From CAYNFR01 sp964396595 (GTDB lineage Bacteria > Bacteroidota > Bacteroidia > Chitinophagales > Saprospiraceae), in the NCBI GenBank assembly GCA_964396595.1, contig CAYNFR010000012.1, positions 21,456-85,455 on the forward strand: a stretch of DNA of 64,000 bases, read 5' to 3'. The notes beneath the pieces are model-generated. The model was not told the origin of the DNA. It saw only the letters and a list, made by a program, of their open reading frames with translations, and did not search any database. This document shows, piece by piece, positions 55,174 to 63,207 of this stretch (its first letter is position 1; every line of letters starts with the position of its first letter). A program made the translations under genes and the position numbers.

Positions 55174-55187
55174 AAGAATGGGCGAAA

Positions 55188-55859
55188 TTAAGCCTTTCTG
55201 AGCAATCCTTCCGCGAATAGAAAATCATAGATATCGGCCATATGTTCAAAATTGGGAGCACCGGACGCCAGAAGATTTGCATTTCCGAAAGGGTTATAAG
55301 CTAGTACATCCATTCCCGCCGCTTGCGCTCCGCGCACACCCGTGATAGTATCTTCGATCACCAGGCATGAATGAGCTGATTCTCCCTCAGCATGCGCTGC
55401 ATAAAGAAAGAGCCCCGGGTCAGGCTTCCACTTGCCAATATCATAAGCACTGTAAATCGATTTTGGGTCAAAAAATCTCTCAAGACCAGTTGTCGACAGG
55501 GTAATATCCATCTTGACCTTCGGGCCATTACTGGCAACACATCGCTTAATATCCAAATGATCAAGGATGTTGATAACGCCGTCAATAGGACATAACTCGG
55601 CCTCAAATAAAATCTTGGTTCGAGCTCTGTAATCAGCTTCGAAAGATACCTCATCAAGGTGTTTACTCACTCTATCCTGAACATAAGTACATACTTGAGC
55701 CATTGATCCTCCTACGAACAAATCATGGCATTGCTCAGCCGACCGTTGTATGGATAACTCCGCAAGCATCTCACTGATCACTCGACAAGTCAATCGCTCA
55801 CTATCCACCAATGTGCCATCGCAATCAAATATCAACAAGCCATATTTTCTACCCTTCAT
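55188..55859 (-). CDS. HAD family hydrolase (phosphoglycolate-phosphatase-like)
   Basis: 223 residues from the ATG at 55859; a GTG one codon earlier is possible. HAD motif I FDCDGTLVDSE with the nucleophile and acid Asp, motif II CVASNGPK, motif III KWKPDPGLFLYAA, and motif IV VIEDTITGVRGAQAAG. An alpha-helical cap lies between motifs I and II, as in phosphoglycolate phosphatases and beta-phosphoglucomutases; the specific substrate is unknown. It heads the run toward the ABC transporter gene. Confidence 0.9.
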   Translation of the reverse strand: MKGRKYGLLIFDCDGTLVDSERLTCRVISEMLAELSIQRSAEQCHDLFVGGSMAQVCTYVQDRVSKHLDEVSFEADYRARTKILFEAELCPIDGVINILDHLDIKRCVASNGPKVKMDITLSTTGLERFFDPKSIYSAYDIGKWKPDPGLFLYAAHAEGESAHSCLVIEDTITGVRGAQAAGMDVLAYNPFGNANLLASGAPNFEHMADIYDFLFAEGLLRKA

Positions 55860-55968
55860 CACGGTTCAAATCAATTAATTCATACAAAACAAATATTTAA
55901 GACACCCTGATGGCGATCATTAATGTCAAAAATATTGCATTTTGCACTGAAAAAAAACATTCATATTG

Positions 55969-55996
55969 CGAAGGTAAGAACTCTTAAACGAACCAA
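55969..55996 (-). promoter_or_regulatory. Probable promoter of the HAD-ABC-OMP-murB run
   Basis: On the minus strand: -33 TTG (plus 55994-55996), a 17-base spacer, and -7 TACCTTCG (55969-55976), a near match to the Bacteroidota consensus TAnnTTTG. It would leave a leader of about 100 bases before the ATG at 55859. Confidence 0.4.
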
Positions 55997-56001
55997 TCAT
56001 C

Positions 56002-56820
56002 ATGAACGCTTACTCACCCACTCAGGTAAATGATCTACATATTCACAGATTTGCATTCGTGCAATACGCTATCGATGGAAATGTACTAAGCATCACTCTC
56101 AATAGACCCGAAAAGAAAAATGCCCTCCATCCTCAGATGATGAACGAAATCGCATTTTTAATGCACTGCGCCCATTATCGTCATGATATATGGGTATTGA
56201 CTATTGCTGCTAAAGGAAGTGTATTCTGTGCGGGGGCCGATCTCAAAGCAATGGCCGGCATCATTGAAGAAAATGATTCTACCATACCAGAGCCTGACGA
56301 AGTAATATTGATGGCTCAGCTATTCAGCAAAGTACATAAACCTGTGATAAGTATCGTTACCGGTGATGTCTATGCCGGTGGATTCTTTTTTTTGGCTGGA
56401 AGCCAAATAGTACTAGCACAAGATGATTGTAAGCTGGGGCTCCCGGAAGTCAAGAGAGGACTATATCCTTTTCAGATTATGGCTGCACTAATGAAGGTAA
56501 TGCCTACACGCAAGGTGATAGACTGGTGTATCAGGGGATATACACTCTCAGTAAATGACGCTGAGAAATACGGATTGATAACTGAGTTATGTTCATCCGA
56601 TACTATCTATAAACGTGCAAAAGAAATCACTCAAGAGCTTCTACTCAATAGCCCATCAGCGATAAGACTTGGTCTAGAGAGTTTTGAAAAAATAACAGAA
56701 AAAGAAGATCATCAGGCGTATTTATTCGATATGCTACAAAAAACCATCAGTACTAATGATGCGCAAGAAGGACTTCGCGCATTTAGAGAAAAACGGAATC
56801 CACAGTGGACAGGAAATTAA
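56002..56820 (+). CDS. Enoyl-CoA hydratase/isomerase family protein
   Basis: 272 residues, crotonase fold. Seen: LNRPEKKNALHPQMMNEI, the oxyanion-hole segments FCAGADLKAM and YAGGFFFLAG, and LGLPEVKRGLYPF. Compared with classical hydratases, the first catalytic Glu (in a CELA-type motif) is replaced by Phe in the GGFFFLAG region, while the second Glu of PEV is kept. This suggests isomerase, hydrolase or another activity rather than standard 2-enoyl-CoA hydration. The gene stands alone, divergent from the HAD run, and is followed by the cyclase gene 69 bases later. Confidence 0.85.
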   Translation: MNAYSPTQVNDLHIHRFAFVQYAIDGNVLSITLNRPEKKNALHPQMMNEIAFLMHCAHYRHDIWVLTIAAKGSVFCAGADLKAMAGIIEENDSTIPEPDEVILMAQLFSKVHKPVISIVTGDVYAGGFFFLAGSQIVLAQDDCKLGLPEVKRGLYPFQIMAALMKVMPTRKVIDWCIRGYTLSVNDAEKYGLITELCSSDTIYKRAKEITQELLLNSPSAIRLGLESFEKITEKEDHQAYLFDMLQKTISTNDAQEGLRAFREKRNPQWTGN

Positions 56821-56889
56821 GTAGTGAAGAAATGTAAATTCTCATTACATTTAGGTCATTATAAGTTTTTATAAGCACAACCGATCAAC

Positions 56890-58503
56890 ATGAAAGCTTC
56901 CAGAATATGCTTATTAGCAATATTAGTTATTGCGCTCAGTAGTGTAAGCCTTCTTGGTCAGAATCAATATAAAGACCTCGAAGCACAGTTAAAAGGCCTC
57001 AGCAATCAAGCATATGCCAGAAAAGCATTTAGCATAGCAGAAGAGCGTGCCAAAAAGAACGATATGGCAGGCACACTGTACTTCACCGACCTGGCAATCG
57101 ACAAGGCCGGTAAGATATCAGAATCGGTAGTAGCTGCCCTACAGCTATCAAAGGCCAATATCCTGCTCGCTTATGGAGATCAAAGCGACAAAATAAATCG
57201 CGAAATAATTTATGCCCTCAGGGCTTGTCATGTCGCCGATAACAAGAAGGTGATGAATGACGAAATATTGGATGTGTCCAAATCTCTCAATAGAATACTT
57301 TCTGATCCGACGCAGATAGGATTACTACATGCATTGGTAGAAGAGCTATCAATGGATAGCAATGTGATACGAGAATTCAAAGAATCTACATTGGCCGCCA
57401 GGCAAAGAAAAAAAATAGAAGCACAGCTAAGCTCGAGTGAACAAGAGAAAAAAGCACTTTTAGAAGACCAAGAGCAAATTCAAGCCACCGTCAGAACACT
57501 CAATCGATCTAAACTTAAGCTAGACAATGAACTCGCCGTAAAAACGAAGGAAGTCGCGAATCTAGCAGCCTTGACCGCTCTGCAACAAGCTGAACTCGAA
57601 CGATCCATGAGAATCATGGACTCACTTTCATTCATAGCCGCCCTAGATTCTATGGCGATAATACAACAAGATCTGATTTATGACATGCAGCTAGAAACAC
57701 TCAATGCCGAAAGAGAAAAGCTCAGCTTGATGGCTGCCAAAAATAAATCAATGCAACTGTCTATGTTTGCCATGGTCGCCGCTTCTATGTTCCTGATCTT
57801 CCTCTATTTTCTTAGCCGCAGATACAATAATCAGCTGAAGGAAAAATCAGTAGAAATCGAAAAAGAAAAAAATCGCTACCAAGAGCTTTTACTTAACATA
57901 CTTCCCCCGGCTATCGCTGAAGAGCTCAAAGTGACAGGTAAGGTCAAAGCAAAATACCACGATTCTGCTACCATCCTTTTTTGCGACTTGGTAAACTTTA
58001 GTGCCATTTCTAAGCAGCTATCTTCCGAACAGCTCGTACAGGATCTAGACTACTGCTTTGCGGCTTTTGACCGGATAGTGTCAAAGTACAACATCGAAAA
58101 AATCAAAACAATAGGAGATGCTTATATGTGCATTGGCGGATTGCCGCACCAGATAAAGGAGTCAGAAAAAAACGTCATTGACGCTGCTATAGATATGCAA
58201 GGCTTTCTCAAACAATGGAATATATCGCGTAAAAAATTAGAACTTCCGGAGTTTAACGCTCGCATAGGTATTCATACCGGCCCTGTTATAGCCGGCGTAG
58301 TGGGTGAAAAAAAGTTTGCCTACGATGTATGGGGTGATTCAGTAAATATTGCTGCCAGAATGGAGGCCAATAGCCAAGCGGGCATGATCAATATCTCTAA
58401 ATCCACCTATGACAAAGTTCACAAACACTTTAAGTTTATCAAACGAGGTAACATCCATATAAAAAACATGAACGAGATGGAAATGTATTTTGTCAACGCA
58501 TAA
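56890..58503 (+). CDS. Class III adenylate/guanylate cyclase, membrane-anchored
   Basis: 537 residues. Signal or first anchor at 1-24, a helical region with TPR-like character at ~25-170, a coiled coil at ~175-235, a membrane helix at ~292-311, then the class III catalytic domain at ~345-525. Metal-binding Asp residues are in ILFCDLVNFS and GDAYMCIGG; GIHTGPVIAGVVG and YDVWGDSVNIAARM complete the active site. Lys in IEKIKTIGD and Asp in FAYDVWG are the pattern of ATP-specific enzymes, so cAMP is the predicted product. The sensing part would be periplasmic. The HD-domain gene follows after 139 bases on the same strand. Confidence 0.92.
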   Translation: MKASRICLLAILVIALSSVSLLGQNQYKDLEAQLKGLSNQAYARKAFSIAEERAKKNDMAGTLYFTDLAIDKAGKISESVVAALQLSKANILLAYGDQSDKINREIIYALRACHVADNKKVMNDEILDVSKSLNRILSDPTQIGLLHALVEELSMDSNVIREFKESTLAARQRKKIEAQLSSSEQEKKALLEDQEQIQATVRTLNRSKLKLDNELAVKTKEVANLAALTALQQAELERSMRIMDSLSFIAALDSMAIIQQDLIYDMQLETLNAEREKLSLMAAKNKSMQLSMFAMVAASMFLIFLYFLSRRYNNQLKEKSVEIEKEKNRYQELLLNILPPAIAEELKVTGKVKAKYHDSATILFCDLVNFSAISKQLSSEQLVQDLDYCFAAFDRIVSKYNIEKIKTIGDAYMCIGGLPHQIKESEKNVIDAAIDMQGFLKQWNISRKKLELPEFNARIGIHTGPVIAGVVGEKKFAYDVWGDSVNIAARMEANSQAGMINISKSTYDKVHKHFKFIKRGNIHIKNMNEMEMYFVNA

Positions 58504-58642
58504 AAGAAGTAACGGCACGGTTTTAGCAATGAATTCATTCAACAATTTAAAAGCACGAAGAAGAACTTATTAATGCCGGATAGATAGATATTCAATCGGC
58601 GTGACTTAAGTGTCTTGCTGCGTCAAAAGACAAAGCATCATT

Positions 58643-59290
58643 ATGAAAGAAAAAATCTCAGCCATATCGCCTAGCACTGATATAGAGCGAGGTGGATCTT
58701 CCGGATCTTACCGAGGCTTAAGAGATTTTATCATCAATGAACTCAAGACAAAATTATCTCCCGACCTCACCTATCACGGCATGCATCACACTATGGATGT
58801 CCTTGATCAGGTAAATCGGTCATTAAGACATTATAGAATAATCGGTAAAGACGCCGAATTACTCCGCATCGCAGCATTGGCCCATGATATAGGATTTACC
58901 GTCAAAAGTGCCAATCACGAAGAAACAGGTGCAAAAATTATGGATAAGGTTATGCCCCTGTATGGTTATAAAAAAGCAGAAATCGAGGCTATCAAAGGAA
59001 TGATTCTCGCGACCCGAATTCCGCAAAGTCCAAAAAATCTCTTTGAAGAAATTCTCTGCGACGCAGACCTTGACTATCTCGGGCGAAAAGATTTCGACAC
59101 CATAGCCCCTACTCTGTTCGAAGAATGGAAGAGCTTAGGCTTTATTAACAACGATGTAGAAGCATTTGACAAAATACAAGTCAAATTCCTCTCAAGCCAT
59201 GAATATCACACCGACTATACCAAACGCAAACGCAACGCCACAAAGCTGCGCAATCTTCGATCCATTAATAAAAGGCTTAAGGCCTATTAA
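58643..59290 (+). CDS. HD domain phosphohydrolase-like protein
   Basis: 215 residues from the ATG at 58643; a GTG at 58610 is open in frame but unlikely. HD-type metal residues: the His in YHGMHHTMDVLDQ, the paired HD in AALAHDIGF, and a later Asp in LCDADLDYLG. An additional His lies in ANHEETGAKIM. HD proteins hydrolyse nucleotides, cyclic nucleotides or other phosphoesters; no second domain is present. Proximity to a predicted adenylate cyclase raises the possibility that it degrades a cyclic nucleotide, but HD domains are too diverse to be sure. Confidence 0.82.
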   Translation: MKEKISAISPSTDIERGGSSGSYRGLRDFIINELKTKLSPDLTYHGMHHTMDVLDQVNRSLRHYRIIGKDAELLRIAALAHDIGFTVKSANHEETGAKIMDKVMPLYGYKKAEIEAIKGMILATRIPQSPKNLFEEILCDADLDYLGRKDFDTIAPTLFEEWKSLGFINNDVEAFDKIQVKFLSSHEYHTDYTKRKRNATKLRNLRSINKRLKAY

Positions 59291-59836
59291 GGGCAACTCT
59301 TCAGTCATTTCATCAGTCGAATCTGCATTCAGTTTTAGGTATAAAAAGTCTTGATTGATCTCTGCGCCTATCGGCGCAATCTACAGGAACTACAATCGAC
59401 AACATGGATATAAAAGATGAAATGTCAGCAATAATCTGCCATATCTGCCTTATCAGCGTGATATAATATATAACGCAAAGATTAAGTTGAGTGAACTGAT
59501 GTACACAGATCTGTTATTGATCAGATCTCTTGTCTGCGCCTATCTGCGCAATCTGCGCGACAAAAATCACGCAGTTCTATACCAACCAGCTCGCCAATCA
59601 GCTATCTAACAAAGTTGCCAAAAGAGCTAACACAAACTGTCTCAATGTAAATTACAACAACTTGGATTTGTAAATAGAGCTGATCCCCATCTGCGCCATT
59701 CGATTTGTAACATACGTAGGGGGAATTGAACTAACATATCTAAGAAAAACTACACTTAAAATTTCATATCCATTATTCAATCAAAGCACTGAATCCCACT
59801 TACCTAAAGGTGGTATTATACGCCATTTTTATGATT
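59291..59836. repeat. Intergenic region with dispersed CTGCGCCTATCTGCGCAATC repeats
   Basis: About 545 bases without a gene. Copies of a short motif related to CTGCGCCTATCTGCGCAAT lie at 59361-59382, 59533-59578 (with the extension ACGCAGTTCT) and 59680-59698 (partial). A longer similarity to 61264-61480 includes text like CCAATCAGCTATC and AAATTACAACAA. The motif also appears in diverged form at 5751-5786. No reading frame was supported. Confidence 0.6.
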
Positions 59837-61195
59837 TTATAAATCAATAATTTTATCTGCTTCTCTAATTCCACTTAAATACGCACCGTGTGCATTAGAA
59901 AAATAGTCAATATGCGTATGTTCCCCCGCAAAGAACAGTCTCTTGTCTACATCCTTAGCCAAATCATCAAAATGGCGCATTTCCGTTTCCAATGCTGTAT
60001 AAGAATATGAACCAAAAGCATTTTCGTTGGATTGCCATTTAGTTCGTAACATATTGTTGGGATCAGGAATATTGGTTCCATAAATATCCCTCAAATGGGT
60101 CATAATTTCACCAATCACATGACTATCGCTCATACTCTCAGTTAGTCTTGCATAATCAGCATAAGCGAATGTCATAAGCGCATTAACTGTTGGGTGAAAC
60201 TTTTTAACATTCACGAAGTAATTGAACTTATCTTTCACTTCAGGTGTATAACCAATGTATTGCTCCGCATCCCAAAAAGCAATATCCCAAGTTAATAAAA
60301 ATTTATTAACACAATTCATTCCCACTTTTTTTATGGCGTTTAGTTTAGTAGATGGCAGAGTAGGAAAAAACTGAATGCTCTCGGCCTTTAAAACACCCAA
60401 TGGTACTGTAGCAATTACAAAGTCCGCTTCACTAACAATTCCATTGTGCGTTACTTTGGCTCTAGGACTACTATAATCTATTCTGCTCACTCTTTGGTTT
60501 AATTGAACATTTAATCCATCTGCTAAAAAATTAGGAATGGTATCAAAGCCATTAGTTGATATTCTTTCTTCTCCACCAAATTCTTCACCTTCATCATAAT
60601 AAAGGGAAGAAGTCTTGTCTAAGTCTCCTCCATCAAAAGTCATAAAAGTTGAGAGCAAAAACTTCCAAAGTCTATCAGTCGAGTATGCAGGGTATAAATT
60701 ATTAAATACAGTTTCAAAACTTTGATTTAAACTTCCACTGTTCTTAAGCGTTTTTAAAATATTGTAATATACTTGTTCTGTTTGTGAATATACAGAATCA
60801 CTTATTTCTACTCCTCCTATATCATAGGCAATTAAACTATCATCATCAGTAAATGCCGTTGTCATGCCTGATTGTACCGCTAATGTGGTAAGGGGGTTTC
60901 CTTTAGTTCCGTGTATCCAGCTTGCACCCTCATCAAAAGCCACTCCTAGCGTTCGATCGGTTCGTAATCGTCCACCTACGCGTTCTTGCGCTTCAAGTAC
61001 AGTTACATTAAATCCGTTCTGTTTAAGTTTTCTAGCCGCTGCTAAACCAGAAATTCCTGCACCAATGATAATCACACTCTTACCATTAGGTGACATATCA
61101 TCACCACCTTTACCACAAGAAGCAAGTAAAGTAGGTGTCATAAAAAAAAGCGGCACTTTTTTTAAAGAATCATTAATGAATTTTCTTCTTTTCAT
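59837..61195 (-). CDS. Flavin-containing amine oxidase-like protein, exported
   Basis: 452 residues. N-terminal Tat-like RRKF followed by a hydrophobic stretch and a lipobox-like LLASC, so an envelope-attached flavoprotein is likely. FAD-binding GAGISGLAAARKLKQNG with VLEAQERVGGRLRTD, the FDEGASWIHGTKGNP segment, the mid region FVIATVPLGVLKA, and the C-terminal LFFAGEHTHIDYFSNAHGAY. This is the amine oxidase family (oxidation of amines, polyamines or tryptophan-like substrates). Its coding sequence looks more AT-rich than neighbouring genes, and repeats of the same family flank it on both sides, a possible sign of horizontal acquisition. Confidence 0.88.
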   Translation of the reverse strand: MKRRKFINDSLKKVPLFFMTPTLLASCGKGGDDMSPNGKSVIIIGAGISGLAAARKLKQNGFNVTVLEAQERVGGRLRTDRTLGVAFDEGASWIHGTKGNPLTTLAVQSGMTTAFTDDDSLIAYDIGGVEISDSVYSQTEQVYYNILKTLKNSGSLNQSFETVFNNLYPAYSTDRLWKFLLSTFMTFDGGDLDKTSSLYYDEGEEFGGEERISTNGFDTIPNFLADGLNVQLNQRVSRIDYSSPRAKVTHNGIVSEADFVIATVPLGVLKAESIQFFPTLPSTKLNAIKKVGMNCVNKFLLTWDIAFWDAEQYIGYTPEVKDKFNYFVNVKKFHPTVNALMTFAYADYARLTESMSDSHVIGEIMTHLRDIYGTNIPDPNNMLRTKWQSNENAFGSYSYTALETEMRHFDDLAKDVDKRLFFAGEHTHIDYFSNAHGAYLSGIREADKIIDL

Positions 61196-61531
61196 TTACG
61201 TATCTGTTTATTCAAAAGACATAAAACAACCCCATCCGTAAGAGTAAAAATACCCAGACCCTTACTGACGACCTCACGAATCAGCTATCATACAAAATTA
61301 CCTAAGGTAAATTATAACAATTAACTTATTAAACATCACTGATCCATTTCTGCGCCTATCTGCGAAATCGGCAGGAGAAAAAAATTACGCTCAGTTCTTA
61401 ACCAACCACCTCCATTCTTAAATAATACTGATCCAAATATGCGCCTATCTGCGCAATCCGCGAGAGAAAAATAATACACTTAATTTCTTACTGACAACCT
61501 CGCGAAACTATCCATTACCAATGTGCCATCG
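61196..61531. repeat. Intergenic region with two more repeat copies and a tandem-repeat remnant
   Basis: About 335 bases upstream of the amine-oxidase gene. Two copies of a ~50-base unit (CTGATCC..TCTGCGCCTATCTGCG.AATC.GC..GAGAAAAA) lie at 61339-61380 and 61429-61480. Downstream of each is text like TTACTGACAACCTCGCGA or TTAACCAACCACCTCC. At 61505-61545 degenerate TATCCATTACCAATG/TCAATTATCAAT sequence resembles the tail of the array at 9105-9207. No gene was supported. Confidence 0.6.
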
Positions 61532-62017
61532 TCAATTATCAATACCTAATATAGCAACAAAGTCAGGCGGACTATAATTAACCGACTTCAATACTTTCCC
61601 ATCCTCTTTACGATAAACTAAATATTCATGCCCCTTGGGGACAATGTAGGATGCCATATTCTTCTCCTTCTGGTAATAATCCACTGTGGCATGTGCCTCC
61701 TCCAGGGTTTTACAAGTTTTGCTCATATTAGATCGCTGTACCTCATCGAATAGAGCCTTAAAACGCCCTCCCAAACCAAACTCAAGGATAGCTCCGGAGA
61801 GGACATATTGCAAATCACTGAAAGCGTCCGCTATTTTGATAATATCCTGCTCCTTTATAGCCTCGACTAGCTCATCCAGCTCTTCCTTTATCAAACTAAT
61901 GCGCAAATGACATCTTGCCTCAGAAGGCACTATCGGCGCATCCACGACAGGGAGATCAAATACCCTATGGAAGGCTGCCACACTATTCAACGCATCAGGC
62001 TCTAAAAAATCACTCAT
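61532..62017 (-). CDS. MazG-like all-alpha NTP pyrophosphatase (HisE/phosphoribosyl-ATP pyrophosphatase superfamily)
   Basis: 161 residues. The metal-binding pattern EE-x2-E followed by E/D-x2-D is present as KEELDELVEAIKEQDIIKIADAFSDLQYV, split here for length; the segment FSDLQYVLSGAILEFGLGGRF after it is characteristic of the superfamily. Such enzymes hydrolyse (d)NTPs to NMP plus pyrophosphate. A true hisE is less likely because of the different N-terminus and absence of histidine genes. It is divergent from the TRAP binding protein gene with 83 bases between them. Confidence 0.82.
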   Translation of the reverse strand: MSDFLEPDALNSVAAFHRVFDLPVVDAPIVPSEARCHLRISLIKEELDELVEAIKEQDIIKIADAFSDLQYVLSGAILEFGLGGRFKALFDEVQRSNMSKTCKTLEEAHATVDYYQKEKNMASYIVPKGHEYLVYRKEDGKVLKSVNYSPPDFVAILGIDN

Positions 62018-62100
62018 ATCTGGTAAAGTTGTTATATTTCGTCGTAAAGGTAAACGAAAATGGCAAAAAGCCTTTTCCGCTACTGTTAAGCCCGCATACT

Positions 62101-63207
62101 ATGAAAAGAAGCACATTTATAAAATCGACTACCGCAGCAACGGCCTTAGGCGTGATCAGCACATTGGGCTGTAAGCCCAAAAAGGAAGACATAACCGCCC
62201 CAAATCTGATCACATCCAAGAAATATAAATGGAAAATGGTCACTACCTGGCCCCCCAATTTTCCCGTCGTCGGCGATGGCTGCAATAAACTCGCCCATTG
62301 GATTAACGAAATGTCCGGCGGGCGTATCGAAATCAAGGTCTTTGGGGCAGGTGAGCTAGTGCCCGGCTTACAGGTATTCGAGGCTGTCAGTGGCGGAAGT
62401 GTGGAGATGGGGCATGGGGCTGCCTATTACTGGACAGGTATTGATCCGGCTTTTTCCTTTTTCAGCTCAGTACCATTCGGCATGAATAGCCAACAAGTTT
62501 ATTCGTGGCTCGAACAAGGCGGCGGAAATGAACTCTGGCGTGAGTGGTATGCCCATTTTAACTGCGTTCCATTCTTCGCAGGTAACACAGGTGTCCAGAT
62601 GGGTGGGTGGTTTAACAAACGCATCGATTCCGCAGCTGATTTTAAAGGATTAAAGATGCGTATCCCCGGCCTCGGAGGCAAAGTGATAGAATCCCTAGGT
62701 GGCGCCGCAGTACTGGTATCAGGTAGCGAATTACATACTAATCTAGAACGCGGCGTCATAGATGCGCTAGAATGGATAGGCCCTTACCATGACTATCTGA
62801 TGGGCTTTCATCAAATAGCAAAATATTACTACTACCCCGGATGGCACGAACCCGGAAGCGTACTCGAATGCCTCGTCAATAAAAGAGCGTATGATGCATT
62901 ACCGACGGATCTTCAAGCCATCATTCAGACAGCTTGTTATAGAGCCAATACCAATATGCTCGCGGAATTCGAATCGAAAAACAACGAATATCTCCAGAAA
63001 ATAATCAATGAAACCAAAGTAGAAGTCCTACCATTCCCCGACGAAGTGATTAAACGATTGAAAGAATCTAGCCAGAAAATATATGTCGACATCGCCGCAA
63101 AACCCGGTTTCGGTAAACGTGTACATGATTCATACTTCAGATTTAAAGAACAAGTCAGTAAATGGAACGAGATTTCAGAAAAAGCTTATTATAATCAGAT
63201 GCAGTGA
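62101..63207 (+). CDS. TRAP transporter substrate-binding protein (DctP/TakP-like)
   Basis: 368 residues from the ATG at 62101; the long open frame upstream of it is non-conserved. Lipoprotein-type signal with Cys in ISTLGCKPKK, preceded by a Ser/Thr-rich hydrophobic stretch. DctP fold: WKMVTTWPPNFPVVGDGC, GGRIEIKVFGAGELVPGLQ, LKMRIPGLGGKVIESLGG, NLERGVIDALEWIGPYHDY and YYYPGWHEPGSVLECLVN. The last segments resemble TakP-type receptors for 2-oxoacids. TRAP systems also need the DctQ and DctM membrane subunits, which are not found within the 790 bases that follow, so it is an orphan in this window. Confidence 0.88.
   Translation: MKRSTFIKSTTAATALGVISTLGCKPKKEDITAPNLITSKKYKWKMVTTWPPNFPVVGDGCNKLAHWINEMSGGRIEIKVFGAGELVPGLQVFEAVSGGSVEMGHGAAYYWTGIDPAFSFFSSVPFGMNSQQVYSWLEQGGGNELWREWYAHFNCVPFFAGNTGVQMGGWFNKRIDSAADFKGLKMRIPGLGGKVIESLGGAAVLVSGSELHTNLERGVIDALEWIGPYHDYLMGFHQIAKYYYYPGWHEPGSVLECLVNKRAYDALPTDLQAIIQTACYRANTNMLAEFESKNNEYLQKIINETKVEVLPFPDEVIKRLKESSQKIYVDIAAKPGFGKRVHDSYFRFKEQVSKWNEISEKAYYNQMQ

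Noticed and set aside
56890..58503. Cyclase as part of a Pycsar-type antiphage system
   Set aside because: The protein has a signal/anchor, a sensor-like N-terminal half and ATP-type specificity residues; no effector (TM or TIR type) gene is adjacent.
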